From contig NZ_AOLK01000015.1 in NCBI RefSeq assembly GCF_000336755.1, positions 343,509 through 407,508 of the forward strand: a stretch of DNA of 64,000 nt, in the 5' to 3' direction. Below, piece after piece: positions 8,694 to 15,950 of the stretch; the first letter of the stretch is position 1, and every line of letters begins with the position of its first letter. Under the pieces are notes generated by a model. That model ran no database searches, was not told the DNA's origin, and worked only from the letters and a program-made list of their open reading frames with translations. The position numbers were made by a program, and so were the translations under genes. This stretch comes from Haloferax elongans ATCC BAA-1513. GTDB lineage: Archaea; Halobacteriota; Halobacteria; Halobacteriales; Haloferacaceae.

Positions 8694-9980
8694 ATGTTCG
8701 ATGGGGAGTCATCTCGCAGAGCGTTCCTGAAAGCCGCCGTCGCAGCAGGCGGTGCAGCGGCGCTTTCAGCGTGCCTCGACAGGGCACCCGACGAGCCGGT
8801 CCCGTCGGGAACCGACGACCCAGCCGCCCTCCCGACTCGACAGCACGCCTGGAACGACGCGTGTCGGACTGACGAATACGGAAACGTCGAGATACCGTTC
8901 CATCAGATTCTGCTCTATTTGACCCTCGACGGCGACGGCCCACCGACGAAATCGGACCGTGAGACCACCGAGAACGCCTTCCGCGTGCTCGACCGCGCAT
9001 ACGAACGCAGCCACGACGGACTGCTCTGGTCTGTCGCCTACTCGCCGCGGTACTTCTCTCGCTTCGACGACTCGCTCCCTGAGTCTCTCGACCTGCCCGA
9101 ACCGCGAGCACTGTCGCCGTTCGAGACGCCTGAGTTCGACCGACAGGACGCACTCGTCCACCTCGCGTCTGACAGGGCGGACGTCGTCTTGGAAGCAGAG
9201 CAGGCGCTCACGGGCGAGGTGGACGAAGCAAACGGTGTTGCGGTCGAGACCGACCTCTCGGGCGTCTTTTCGGTCGATGCCAGACGAACCGGATTCGTCG
9301 GCTCCGGCCTACCGGCGAAACACCAGTCAGACGTCAACGGCATCCCTGACGGCAATCCCGTCCCGAAGGCGGCTCCGCTATTCATGGGCTTCAAAGCCGG
9401 ATTCGCCAAGAATCAGGCCACGGAGGACTACGTCACGCTCGACGACGGGCCATTCGCGGGCGGCACGACGAAACACGTCGCCAACGTCCGGCAGCGACTC
9501 TCCGACTGGTACGACGAAGAAGACCAGTATCACCGCGTGATGAAGTTGTTCTCGCCCGACCACGCCGAGGGCGAACTGGTCGACGGAATCGGCGCGAACC
9601 TCGGCGACGACAGTGGTATCGACGACATGCTCGACCGCATCCGCGACGATGCCGAACAGTTCGGCCATGTCGGCCACGCCCAGAAAGCCGCCCGCGCCAA
9701 CCGCGACGAGGATGGAAACGTCAAACTCCTCCGGCGGCACTTCGAGTCGGCAGACGACGGCGTCGCGAGCCTGCACTTCCCCTCGCTTCAGCGCGGCATC
9801 TCGGATTTCGAGGCAGTCCGCGAGGCGATGAACGGAACCGACCTCACCGACATTCCGACCATCCGCCAGCGCGTGAACAACGGAATTTTGGAGTACATCT
9901 TCGTCAAGCACCGCGGGAACTTCCTCGTTCCGCCGCGAGAGATTCGGGCGTTGCCCACGCCGACGGGCGACGCGCCGTAA
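8694..9980 (+). CDS. Tat-exported DyP-peroxidase-like protein
   Basis: A 428-residue protein with a Tat motif (SSRRAFLKAA) and lipobox-like SACL at residues 25-28. The C-terminal half resembles dye-decolorizing peroxidases: MGFKAG (232-236) sits where the GxxDG motif belongs, a His near 325-328 (FGHVGHAQKAARAN) resembles the heme-ligand stretch before the ANPR-like motif, and LLRRHF and HFPSLQRGISDFEAVR follow in the usual order. The catalytic Asp of GxxDG is replaced by Ala235. Known DyP proteins such as EfeB extract iron from heme or oxidise substrates outside the cell. Activity here is uncertain. The ATG at 8694 is chosen because the Tat motif follows directly. It neighbours P19-like and Sco1 genes. 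Confidence 0.62.
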   Translation: MFDGESSRRAFLKAAVAAGGAAALSACLDRAPDEPVPSGTDDPAALPTRQHAWNDACRTDEYGNVEIPFHQILLYLTLDGDGPPTKSDRETTENAFRVLDRAYERSHDGLLWSVAYSPRYFSRFDDSLPESLDLPEPRALSPFETPEFDRQDALVHLASDRADVVLEAEQALTGEVDEANGVAVETDLSGVFSVDARRTGFVGSGLPAKHQSDVNGIPDGNPVPKAAPLFMGFKAGFAKNQATEDYVTLDDGPFAGGTTKHVANVRQRLSDWYDEEDQYHRVMKLFSPDHAEGELVDGIGANLGDDSGIDDMLDRIRDDAEQFGHVGHAQKAARANRDEDGNVKLLRRHFESADDGVASLHFPSLQRGISDFEAVREAMNGTDLTDIPTIRQRVNNGILEYIFVKHRGNFLVPPREIRALPTPTGDAP

Positions 9981-10021
9981 CTGTCTTCGGGCCGCTTCGA
10001 GAACCATCCTGAAAGAGACCG

Positions 10022-10150
10022 ATGACGCTCGTCCAACTCAGCCTCGAAAACCCGGGGCGACTCGTCCAGTTCGCCGTCGGGGTCGTCTTCTTGTTCGGTG
10101 TGTTTCCCGCGGTCTACGTCCTCGGACGACTGTTCGACCGAGTGGTCTAA
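10022..10150 (+). CDS. 42-residue single-span membrane protein
   Basis: A short reading frame, ATG at 10022, encoding MTLVQLSLENPGRL followed by one strongly hydrophobic segment (VQFAVGVVFLFGVFPAVYVL) and a short charged tail ending DRVV. It lies 41 nt after the DyP-like gene and on the same strand, and 21 nt before the convergent CcdA gene. Codon use is haloarchaeal (GC-rich third positions). I recognise no family. Its position suggests it is cotranscribed with the DyP-like gene and may be a small membrane partner. Confidence 0.5.
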   Translation: MTLVQLSLENPGRLVQFAVGVVFLFGVFPAVYVLGRLFDRVV

Positions 10151-10171
10151 TCGGTACGTCGGTACGCCGTC

Positions 10172-10840
10172 TCAGACGTATCCGAGGAACCCGAGCGCCA
10201 GCCAAATCTGCCAGCCACCGGCCAGTACCATCACGACGGCCGCGACTTTCTGCACCGACCCGATGTACTGCGACAGCGACCTGATTCGGCCGCTACCGAG
10301 CGCGGCCAGTACGGTCACGATAGCTAACGGGAGCGCCGCCGCCAGCGCGTACGCACCGAGCGAAATCACGGCCTGTGGCGTCGGCAGGGCGAGCGACTGC
10401 GCGACCACGCCGAGGAAAATCGGAACGACACAGCCCGCCGCGGCGAGGCCGTAGACCGCTCCGAAGATACCGAACCCGGCGACCGAAGACCGGTACTCGG
10501 GCAGGACAACGTGGAGATTCGGCGCTCGGCCGGTGTACAGGAGGACGCCGAAGACGACGAGCGCCCCGCCGACAATTGGCTCGAAGAGGGCGATTTGGGA
10601 GGTGATTCGACCGCCGACGAGGACGAGGACGCCCCCGATAGCCGCGAGGACGACGAGGGCGGCGAGCGAGGCGACGGACCCACGGGTGACGGCCCCGCCG
10701 AGGTCGGCCTCCTCACGCGAGAGGTAGTAGCCGACGTAGCCCGGAAGCAGCGGGTAGGCACACGGCGCGAAGAACGTCGCGACACCCGCACTCACTGCGA
10801 ACGCGAGCGTCCCGGCGAAGGCGGGGTCGAGGTCGAGCAT
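10172..10840 (-). CDS. CcdA-type cytochrome c / thiol-reductant transporter
   Basis: A 222-residue polytopic membrane protein of the CcdA/DsbD-beta family, with six hydrophobic segments. The two redox cysteines are C27 in FFAPCAYPLLPGY and C137 in AAAGCVVPIFLG, each at the start of a triplet of helices as in the family. CcdA passes electrons from cytoplasmic thioredoxin to extracytoplasmic thiol proteins. The ATG at 10840-10838 overlaps the stop of the TlpA-like lipoprotein gene (TGATG), so the reductant carrier and its likely acceptor are coupled. Longer in-frame sequence upstream belongs to the antisense of the TlpA gene and is not coding. Confidence 0.88.
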   Translation of the reverse strand: MLDLDPAFAGTLAFAVSAGVATFFAPCAYPLLPGYVGYYLSREEADLGGAVTRGSVASLAALVVLAAIGGVLVLVGGRITSQIALFEPIVGGALVVFGVLLYTGRAPNLHVVLPEYRSSVAGFGIFGAVYGLAAAGCVVPIFLGVVAQSLALPTPQAVISLGAYALAAALPLAIVTVLAALGSGRIRSLSQYIGSVQKVAAVVMVLAGGWQIWLALGFLGYV

Positions 10841-11421
10841 CAGCGCACGTCCTCGAGCGCCTCCCGGATGTTCGACTCGCTGGCGAGTCCGCGGTGGGTC
10901 CACGTTTTGGTGCCATTCTCGTCGAAGACGACGAGGTACGGAAGGCCGTTTGCGCGTACAGCGCGCATGAGTTCGCTCTCGGGGTCGTGACCGACGGTCC
11001 ACGACCCGTCGTGTTCGGCCCACCACGACCGGATATCGTCCATGGTGAGGCCGCCGCCGAGTCGTTCGTTCGTGACCGAAACGAACGCCACGTCGTCGCC
11101 GAACTCGTCGTGGAGCGTTCGAAGCGACTCCATCTGCGCGACACACGGCGCACACCACGTGGCGAAGAGGTCGAGGATGGTCGGCGTCCCCGCGACTGGG
11201 ACGCTGAGCTCGCCCGCTTCCGAACCCTGTGCGTCGATGGTATCGACGACTAACGGGAGGTCGCCGCTGGCGGCGGACTCGGTGGAGTCAGTGGCCGTTT
11301 CGGCCGTGTCGGTGGAACCGGCGGCATCGTCGGTTCCGCCGGACGAACCGCCACCGAGACACCCGGCGATTCCCGAGAGGCCGACGCCCGCGAGTGCGCC
11401 GAGAAGTCGACGGCGTCTCAC
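10840..11421 (-). CDS. TlpA-like thioredoxin lipoprotein
   Basis: A 193-residue exported thioredoxin-fold protein. It starts at a GTG (MRRRRLLGAL) with a Tat-type signal and lipobox AGCL at 19-22, followed by a Ser/Thr/Asp-rich linker typical of halophile lipoproteins. The redox site is WCAPC (C90, C93), and the cis-proline loop is NGLPYLVV. TlpA/ResA proteins reduce apocytochrome c, copper chaperones or other surface thiols. It overlaps the CcdA gene by one base, an arrangement strongly suggesting CcdA keeps it reduced. A 16-codon frame just upstream ends in GTGA over this start. Confidence 0.88.
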   Translation of the reverse strand: MRRRRLLGALAGVGLSGIAGCLGGGSSGGTDDAAGSTDTAETATDSTESAASGDLPLVVDTIDAQGSEAGELSVPVAGTPTILDLFATWCAPCVAQMESLRTLHDEFGDDVAFVSVTNERLGGGLTMDDIRSWWAEHDGSWTVGHDPESELMRAVRANGLPYLVVFDENGTKTWTHRGLASESNIREALEDVR

Positions 11422-11468
11422 AGGCCGTCACCTCGGCGTCGCAGCATCGCCAATCGCGTCGCGTTCAT
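11418..11468 (-). CDS. Possible 16-residue leader peptide before tlpA
   Basis: A tiny frame, ATG at 11468, encoding MNATRLAMLRRRGDGL and stopping with a TGA that overlaps the GTG start of the TlpA lipoprotein (GTGA). The TlpA gene uses a weak GTG start, and a terminating upstream frame could feed ribosomes to it. Basic composition and length do not resemble any known protein. This may equally be chance; no conservation can be judged from this window. Confidence 0.2.
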   Translation of the reverse strand: MNATRLAMLRRRGDGL

Positions 11469-11555
11469 ACGCATGGCTAGTTCGTTTCCCCCTAAAGAAC
11501 CGCTGGTGTCGTGCGCGAATCACGCGTCAGAGGTGGTGTGGCAGTCGAATTTGCG

Positions 11556-12245
11556 CTATCGGGCGTTCTCGATGGCGGATTTCAGGTCTTCCCACCGCGG
11601 GGGTACCTGCTTACCGTTCACGAGGACCGTCGGCGTGCCCTGGAAGCCACGGTTCTCCACCGCGTCCGTTCGCTGGGATTCGAGGAGTGGTCGATAGCGG
11701 TCCCGAGAGGCAGCGGCGGCGACCGAACACCCGTCGAGACCGGCGTCGTTCGCGAGGTCCCGAAGCGTCGAGAGCGAGGCCTGGGTGTCGTCGCCACCGA
11801 ACGTCGACTGGTTCTCGAACAGCGTGTGTGCGAAGGCGAAGAACGTCTCGTCGTCGGCTTCGTCCTGTGCCGCACGGGCGGCGGAGGCACCTTTCCACGA
11901 CCACCACTCTTTGACCGGGAGCGGGAAGTCGTGGTGGCGGTACTGGACGACACCGTCGGCGACGTACTCGGACTCGACTTGCGGAAGAATCTCCAGCGAG
12001 AAGGTCGCACAGTGAGGGCAGGCGAAGTCTTCCCACGCATCGACGACGACAGGCGCATCGTCGGGACCCATCGTGGGCGTCGGGAGGGAATCGACTGGGT
12101 CGCGCTCGTCGATGCTACAGCCGAGCGAAGCGATGGGGTCCTCTCCGTCGCTCTGGCTGTCACCACCGTTTCCGAGACACCCGGCGGTGCCGAGCACCGC
12201 CGACCCGGCCGTTGCTGCGAGGAACCTGCGTCGGGTCTGTTGCAT
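11556..12245 (-). CDS. DsbA/Fe-S-type thioredoxin-fold lipoprotein
   Basis: A 229-residue exported protein of the DsbA-like (Thioredoxin_4) family. It begins MQQTRRRFLAATAG, a Tat signal with lipobox TAGCL. The redox motif is CPHC (C76, C79) and the cis-proline loop is QGTPTVLVNG, with a helical insertion between them, the usual DsbA arrangement. Such proteins introduce or shuffle disulfides outside the cytoplasm. The start is the ATG at 12245 because the Tat motif follows at once; a much longer in-frame extension to 12872 is antisense to the ferredoxin gene and is not coding. It is a separate unit from tlpA-ccdA (87-nt gap beyond the leader frame) and is divergent from the ferredoxin. Confidence 0.87.
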   Translation of the reverse strand: MQQTRRRFLAATAGSAVLGTAGCLGNGGDSQSDGEDPIASLGCSIDERDPVDSLPTPTMGPDDAPVVVDAWEDFACPHCATFSLEILPQVESEYVADGVVQYRHHDFPLPVKEWWSWKGASAARAAQDEADDETFFAFAHTLFENQSTFGGDDTQASLSTLRDLANDAGLDGCSVAAAASRDRYRPLLESQRTDAVENRGFQGTPTVLVNGKQVPPRWEDLKSAIENAR

Positions 12246-12407
12246 AGCCGTTGTGAAGGGTGTCCCGTACTTAGGCCCACCGAGGTCTGTCGTTGGTATC
12301 GACCTGGGCGTCGAGGGCGGCGCGTTCGAGTCAGACATCGAGAACGGCACGCTGAGTCCGCTGTCGAGAACGACACGTCTTAACGCGCTCGTCGCATCTC
12401 TGCAGTC

Positions 12408-12767
12408 GTGCCAACCGTCCACTTCCGCGGGCGTGAAATCGAATGTAACCGCGGTGCAGTCCTTCGGGACGTCCTCCGTGAGGCTGGTGAGTCCCCGTAC
12501 AACGGGAGCGCATCGTGGGCCAACTGCCGCGGTGTCGGCTGTTGTGGGACGTGTGCGGTCTCCGTCGAAGGTCCGGTCACCCACCGGACGAAGATGGAGG
12601 GCTGGCGTCTGAACTTCCCGCCGCACGACGGGAAACTCGGCGTCCGACTGTCGTGTCAAACGCTCGTCTTGGGTGACCTCTGGGTCGAGAAGTACCCCGG
12701 CTTCTGGGGACAAGAGATGCCCGAGGTCGAGTGTGACGGGCCTGACGAGACGGAAGACGGGGAGTAG
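12408..12767 (+). CDS. 2Fe-2S ferredoxin
   Basis: A 119-residue soluble electron carrier with a GTG start at 12408 and beta-grasp pattern. Cysteines C40, C46 and C49 (motif C-x5-C-x2-C, with an additional C45) and C83 in RLSCQT supply the four cluster ligands. It is shorter than the classic haloarchaeal ferredoxin and lacks its large acidic N-terminal insertion. Residues 84-119 form an unusual Trp/Gly/Pro-rich and then acidic tail. It is divergent from the DsbA-like gene with a 162-bp shared upstream region, so its partner could be a redox enzyme of the neighbouring thiol cluster, though this is inference. Confidence 0.85.
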   Translation: MPTVHFRGREIECNRGAVLRDVLREAGESPYNGSASWANCRGVGCCGTCAVSVEGPVTHRTKMEGWRLNFPPHDGKLGVRLSCQTLVLGDLWVEKYPGFWGQEMPEVECDGPDETEDGE

Positions 12768-12910
12768 CGCCTCACAGCGCCGCTCCACCCCAACACGAGT
12801 CTGACACCATCGCCATCCCATCGCAACACGAGGGACTGCATCACTCTCGCCAGAGTGGGTCGCCGTGGGCAATCATCGTTCTTTTATTCGGTGACGCGGA
12901 AGTGAGGGGT

Positions 12911-13120
12911 ATGAGCTTCGAGAAGGACGACAAGGTCGTTCTGCACGACAAACACAGCGAGTTCGACGGCGAAACTGGAACGGTCACGCAGGTCATCGAG
13001 AGCATGTTCGGCGAGCCGACCTACACCATCAGCTTCGACGAGGGGCAGGAAGTCGGTATCCCGCAGGACCAGCTCGCCGCCGCCGACGAAGGCGAAGACG
13101 CCGAAGAAGACGAAGAGTAA
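12911..13120 (+). CDS. Small acidic SH3/KOW-like protein
   Basis: A 69-residue protein: MSFEKDDKVVLHDKHSEFDG, then a beta-rich segment with GETGTVTQVIE and YTISFDEGQEVGIPQDQL, ending in a tail of Asp and Glu. The pattern of a positively or neutrally charged turn followed by GxxGTV and a second strand is that of small SH3-like/KOW barrels (DUF1918-type). No catalytic residues are apparent. I use the ATG at 12911; a GTG at 12902 would add three residues. The next gene on the strand encodes an RNA-binding protein, so a nucleic-acid or ribosome-related role is possible but unproven. Confidence 0.68.
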   Translation: MSFEKDDKVVLHDKHSEFDGETGTVTQVIESMFGEPTYTISFDEGQEVGIPQDQLAAADEGEDAEEDEE

Positions 13121-13167
13121 CCTTCCGCACCGCCTCACCCGCGACATTTCTAATACGAATACACACG

Positions 13168-13596
13168 ATGGCACGCGTTCCCTTTCACTACATCGACCTC
13201 CGCACGTTCTGCTACGAGACGGAAGACGACAAACGGGTCGAGGCGGCCCTCCGGACGTTCCTCCCCGAAGACTTCGAGATAGAGCGAATGGAGAGCACCG
13301 GCCACCACGGCGACCGCATCATCGTCTTCTCCGCGCGAGTCGAGCGCGCAGACGAGTTGCGCTACGTGCTCTCGAAGATTCGCGACCTTCCCGAATTCGA
13401 GGGACTGCTGGACGAACTGGATGACCGCGTGACCGACAACACCGAGTTCTTCCTCCGACTCGACAAGCAGGCCGCGTTCAAGGGTGAACCTCGACGCGGG
13501 AACGGACTCACGCTCCGAGCCAAAGTCGAGGCATACCCAGCGAAAAAGGAAGCAGCAGTCGAGAACGCCCGCGAGGCGCTTCTCGGCGACGAGTAG
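13168..13596 (+). CDS. RNA-binding domain protein, COG1325 type
   Basis: A 142-residue protein, MARVPFHYIDLRTFCYETEDD, with the alternating beta-alpha pattern and FLRLDKQAAFKGE segment of the archaeal RNA-binding family formerly described as a predicted exosome subunit (COG1325, related to the dsRNA-binding UPF0201/RPL5-like fold). It would act in the cytoplasm on structured RNA. It follows the small SH3-like gene by 47 nt and has its own AT-rich stretch just upstream (TTTCTAATACGAATAC), so either cotranscription or an own promoter is possible. Length is typical for the family. Confidence 0.75.
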   Translation: MARVPFHYIDLRTFCYETEDDKRVEAALRTFLPEDFEIERMESTGHHGDRIIVFSARVERADELRYVLSKIRDLPEFEGLLDELDDRVTDNTEFFLRLDKQAAFKGEPRRGNGLTLRAKVEAYPAKKEAAVENAREALLGDE

Positions 13597-13646
13597 CGAG
13601 AACCGGCAGGCGATTTTACGGCAGCGTTCCTCTCTTCAGCCTCGTC

Positions 13647-14210
13647 TCAGTCGTCGGTCCACTTGATAGAACAGCCCTGTGACGGGTACTCTTCGACGGG
13701 AATGTCGTCACCGGAGAGAAGCGCTTCGACCGCGTCGCGCATCTCGTAGTCGGTCACCTCGTCGTCGGGACTCATCGCGTCGTCGATGCGGGAGTGGAAC
13801 GCGAGTTCGAACGCGTCGCCAGTGTTCTCGAAGAGGAACGGGTCGGGCGTACAGACTGCACCGTAAGCTCTCGCCACATCTTGACGCTCGTCGCGGAGGT
13901 ACGCGGTGTAGTCGATAGTGCCGTCGGCGACGAGTTCCTGCATCCGTTCGAACGAGTCGTCCGGGTAGTCTTCGTCGTCGTTCGGGTTGATGCCGACGAC
14001 CGCGAGGTCGTCGTACGCGTCGGCGAGATAGTTCAGTTCGTCGAACTTCGCCTTCGCGTACGGGCAGTGGTTGCAGGTGAACACGACGAGAAGCGCGTCG
14101 TAGTCGGCAAACGAGTCCAGCGAGTACGTCTCGCCGTCGGCTCCGGGGAGTTCGAAGTCGGGTGCTTCGTCGCCGTGTTCCAGTTCCGAATCGGATTCCA
14201 TCAAGACCAT
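13647..14210 (-). CDS. Thioredoxin-family (AhpC/TSA-like) protein
   Basis: A 187-residue cytoplasmic thioredoxin-fold protein without a signal peptide. The active site is TCNHCPYAKAK, that is CxxC followed by Pro, seen in the RESA-like/peroxiredoxin-related family. A later Cys in YGAVCTPDPFLF takes the place preceding the cis-proline loop, and another occurs near the C terminus (SQGCSIKW). Such proteins act as thiol oxidoreductases or bacterioferritin-comigratory-like peroxidases; which cannot be settled here. The first ATG (14210, MVLMESD) is used; a second at 14201 is equally plausible. It is convergent with the RNA-binding gene. Confidence 0.82.
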   Translation of the reverse strand: MVLMESDSELEHGDEAPDFELPGADGETYSLDSFADYDALLVVFTCNHCPYAKAKFDELNYLADAYDDLAVVGINPNDDEDYPDDSFERMQELVADGTIDYTAYLRDERQDVARAYGAVCTPDPFLFENTGDAFELAFHSRIDDAMSPDDEVTDYEMRDAVEALLSGDDIPVEEYPSQGCSIKWTDD

Positions 14211-14275
14211 ACCACGGGATTGGAACGCGGGAGACTAAAGCCGTTGGCCCCCTCCGGAATGTCTGCCCGATTGAA

Positions 14276-14701
14276 TCACTCCACAGAGACGAGAAAAACG
14301 GCGACGACGGCGAAGGCGATTCCGGCGGCTTTTCGCGCTGTGACGGGTTCGCCGAGTGCGATGATGCCCACGACCGAGGAGACGGCGAGGAACATCCCGA
14401 AGATAGGGGCGACGATAGAGACGGGGCCGAGCGCGAGCGCCCGGTAGTACGAGAGGATACCGACTGCCAGACAGACACCGGCGAAGACGACGTAGGGGAG
14501 TTTCGAACTGACGATAGAGTCCGAGACGTTCTGCCCGGAGACGACGATAACGCCGAGCGTGGCGGTGACGAGAATACCGTTCGCGACGAGGGCGGCCACG
14601 TCGCTCGGAATCTTCCCTTGCCCGGTCGTCGCGACCTTCATCAGCGGTGCAACGAGCGAATACGCACCGAGTGCGATGACAGCCCACGAGAGATAGTTCA
14701 C
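14276..14701 (-). CDS. EamA-domain membrane protein (single-domain DMT)
   Basis: A 141-residue protein with about five transmembrane segments and the EamA repeat signature near the C terminus (ALALGPVSIVAPIFGMF, then LGEPVTARKAAGIAFAVVAV). Full drug/metabolite exporters have two such domains in about 300 residues, so this one is a half-size unit that would need to dimerise, as small multidrug-resistance-type proteins do. The substrate is unknown. It follows the thioredoxin-family gene in coordinate order on the same strand with a 65-nt gap. Confidence 0.8.
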   Translation of the reverse strand: MNYLSWAVIALGAYSLVAPLMKVATTGQGKIPSDVAALVANGILVTATLGVIVVSGQNVSDSIVSSKLPYVVFAGVCLAVGILSYYRALALGPVSIVAPIFGMFLAVSSVVGIIALGEPVTARKAAGIAFAVVAVFLVSVE

Positions 14702-14866
14702 TGAATAATCACCGTTCGGGTACGGGGTCTCCGTGAGGTATAGGGTTACGATTCACCGAAACGGGCGTGACGCTGTGACAAATTGTGCCGAGTCGCGAGC
14801 AGGATTTAATAGAGAGTACTGATCCCAGATAGAAGTTGAATTAAGCGAGACAATTTTGAGAATTGG

Positions 14867-14880
14867 AAAACATTTATCTA
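14867..14880 (+). promoter_or_regulatory. TATA-like promoter for a leaderless small gene
   Basis: The AT-rich run AAAACATTTATCTA, with TTTA at 14872-14875, is centred about 28-30 nt before the ATG at 14903. That spacing places transcription start at or next to the start codon, the usual leaderless arrangement in haloarchaea. The whole stretch 14800-14900 is AT-rich compared with its surroundings. Confidence 0.5.
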
Positions 14881-14902
14881 GTATTGTGGTGTATAGATAG
14901 AC

Positions 14903-15100
14903 ATGTCCCAGGAAGTATCCCCCTCGGTCACCGCACACACGTGGGACGACCCGACCCGCTGCCCGTTTTGCCTCGCACAACTAGAAAGCGAAGGTGCAGG
15001 ATTCATCGACCACCTCGACGAGAGCCCAATCTGCCAACAAGGATTCGGCATGTGGCGAGACGCCGTCGTGGACGACGTCGGCGGCGAGTGGTCCGGGTAA
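14903..15100 (+). CDS. Zinc-finger micro-protein, DUF7501-like
   Basis: A 65-residue protein with the pattern CPFC at residues 20-23 and a second pair, H37 and C44 (FIDHLDESPICQQGF), consistent with one zinc site. The GAGFIDHLDESP and GMWRDA segments match what I recall of the haloarchaeal DUF7501 family. Small CPxCG-type zinc proteins of this size are common in Haloferax, and several affect growth, swarming or biofilms, but no function is known for this one. It is monocistronic, with a leaderless-type promoter. Confidence 0.72.
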   Translation: MSQEVSPSVTAHTWDDPTRCPFCLAQLESEGAGFIDHLDESPICQQGFGMWRDAVVDDVGGEWSG

Positions 15101-15148
15101 GCGACCGTCACACCCTTTTTCCAAAAATAGTCGACGACGAGTACGCAG

Positions 15149-15595
15149 TTACTCGGACAGCGTGCCGAGTTGCTTCATCATCTCCATGGTGTCTGCGCTG
15201 TTCCACTGCTCGACGACGAGGCCGCCTTCGAAGCGTACCTCGAACATTCCCCAGGTGTCTATCCGCCGGTTCGTCGCGGGAATGTCTCCTTGTGGACTTT
15301 CGAGCGTTCCGTCGTGCGTCCCTGTGAGTCGGTAGCGGCCGTAGACGAACTCGTCTCTCGCAATCACGTCGAAGACCTCGATGTGGAAATCAGAGAACGC
15401 GTCGTGGTACTTCTTCGCCCAGTCCTTGACGCCTTGCGTTCCGATGATTTCTTCGGGCTCTGTGACCGCGTGCGTCTCGGCTAACGGGTCGTACTCCTCG
15501 TCGACGATTTCGTAGTTACCCTTGTTCCACAACTCTTCGGCAATCCGAATCGCTGTCTCTCGGTTCTGTTGCTCCTGTTCGGTCGTTGCTGACAT
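15149..15595 (-). CDS. SnoaL-like / ester-cyclase fold protein
   Basis: A 148-residue cytoplasmic protein with an alpha+beta barrel pattern of the NTF2/SnoaL superfamily: helix pair NRETAIRIAEELWNKGN, then the turn EEYDPLAETHA, and strands with HIEVFDVIARDEFVYGRYRLTGTHDG and GLVVEQWNSAD. Members include polyketide cyclases and many stress-associated proteins of unknown activity. The start is placed at the ATG at 15595 (MSATTEQ); five further in-frame codons reach 15610. It is transcribed alone. Substrate and role are not evident. Confidence 0.72.
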   Translation of the reverse strand: MSATTEQEQQNRETAIRIAEELWNKGNYEIVDEEYDPLAETHAVTEPEEIIGTQGVKDWAKKYHDAFSDFHIEVFDVIARDEFVYGRYRLTGTHDGTLESPQGDIPATNRRIDTWGMFEVRFEGGLVVEQWNSADTMEMMKQLGTLSE

Positions 15596-15750
15596 CTCTT
15601 CTCCCCCCATGCTGAGAGACGACGGGTGACGACTTAGTAATGGATTATTGCTGTCACGAACGTCCAGAGAGAATTCAACGAACGGCGTTGTACGGGATTA
15701 ATCTGCGACGGACTCAGAAGTCAAGAAATATCAGTTTCAAAATAGTAATT

Positions 15751-15924
15751 GTGTTCGTGCCCGGAACAGTCTCACCAGTCGCGGTCTTCGTCCCCGCTAT
15801 CGTCTTCGGCGGCATCGGTCTCTTCGTGTTCGAGACACTCGGTGCCGGTATCGGCGTCGTGCTCGGCGTCGCACTCGGCGTCCTCATGAGTCGCAGCGAG
15901 GGCCCACGTGAGAACGCTGGGTAG
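15751..15924 (+). CDS. Small two-span membrane protein
   Basis: About 57 residues, mostly hydrophobic with two Gly-rich spans (VAVFVPAIVFGGIGLFVF and GAGIGVVLGVALGVLM) and a short polar tail SRSEGPRENAG. The start is uncertain: a GTG at 15751 gives the hydrophobic protein directly, whereas the in-frame ATG at 15640 would prepend an Arg-rich, AT-poor stretch unlike a real N terminus. No family is recognised. It lies between two minus-strand genes. Confidence 0.5.
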   Translation: MFVPGTVSPVAVFVPAIVFGGIGLFVFETLGAGIGVVLGVALGVLMSRSEGPRENAG

Positions 15925-15950
15925 TCGCCTCTCGAAGTACAAGTAGCCGG

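Noticed and set aside
12246-12872. An N-terminal extension of the DsbA-like gene to 12872
   Set aside because: It would run antisense through the ferredoxin gene and place 209 residues before a typical Tat signal.
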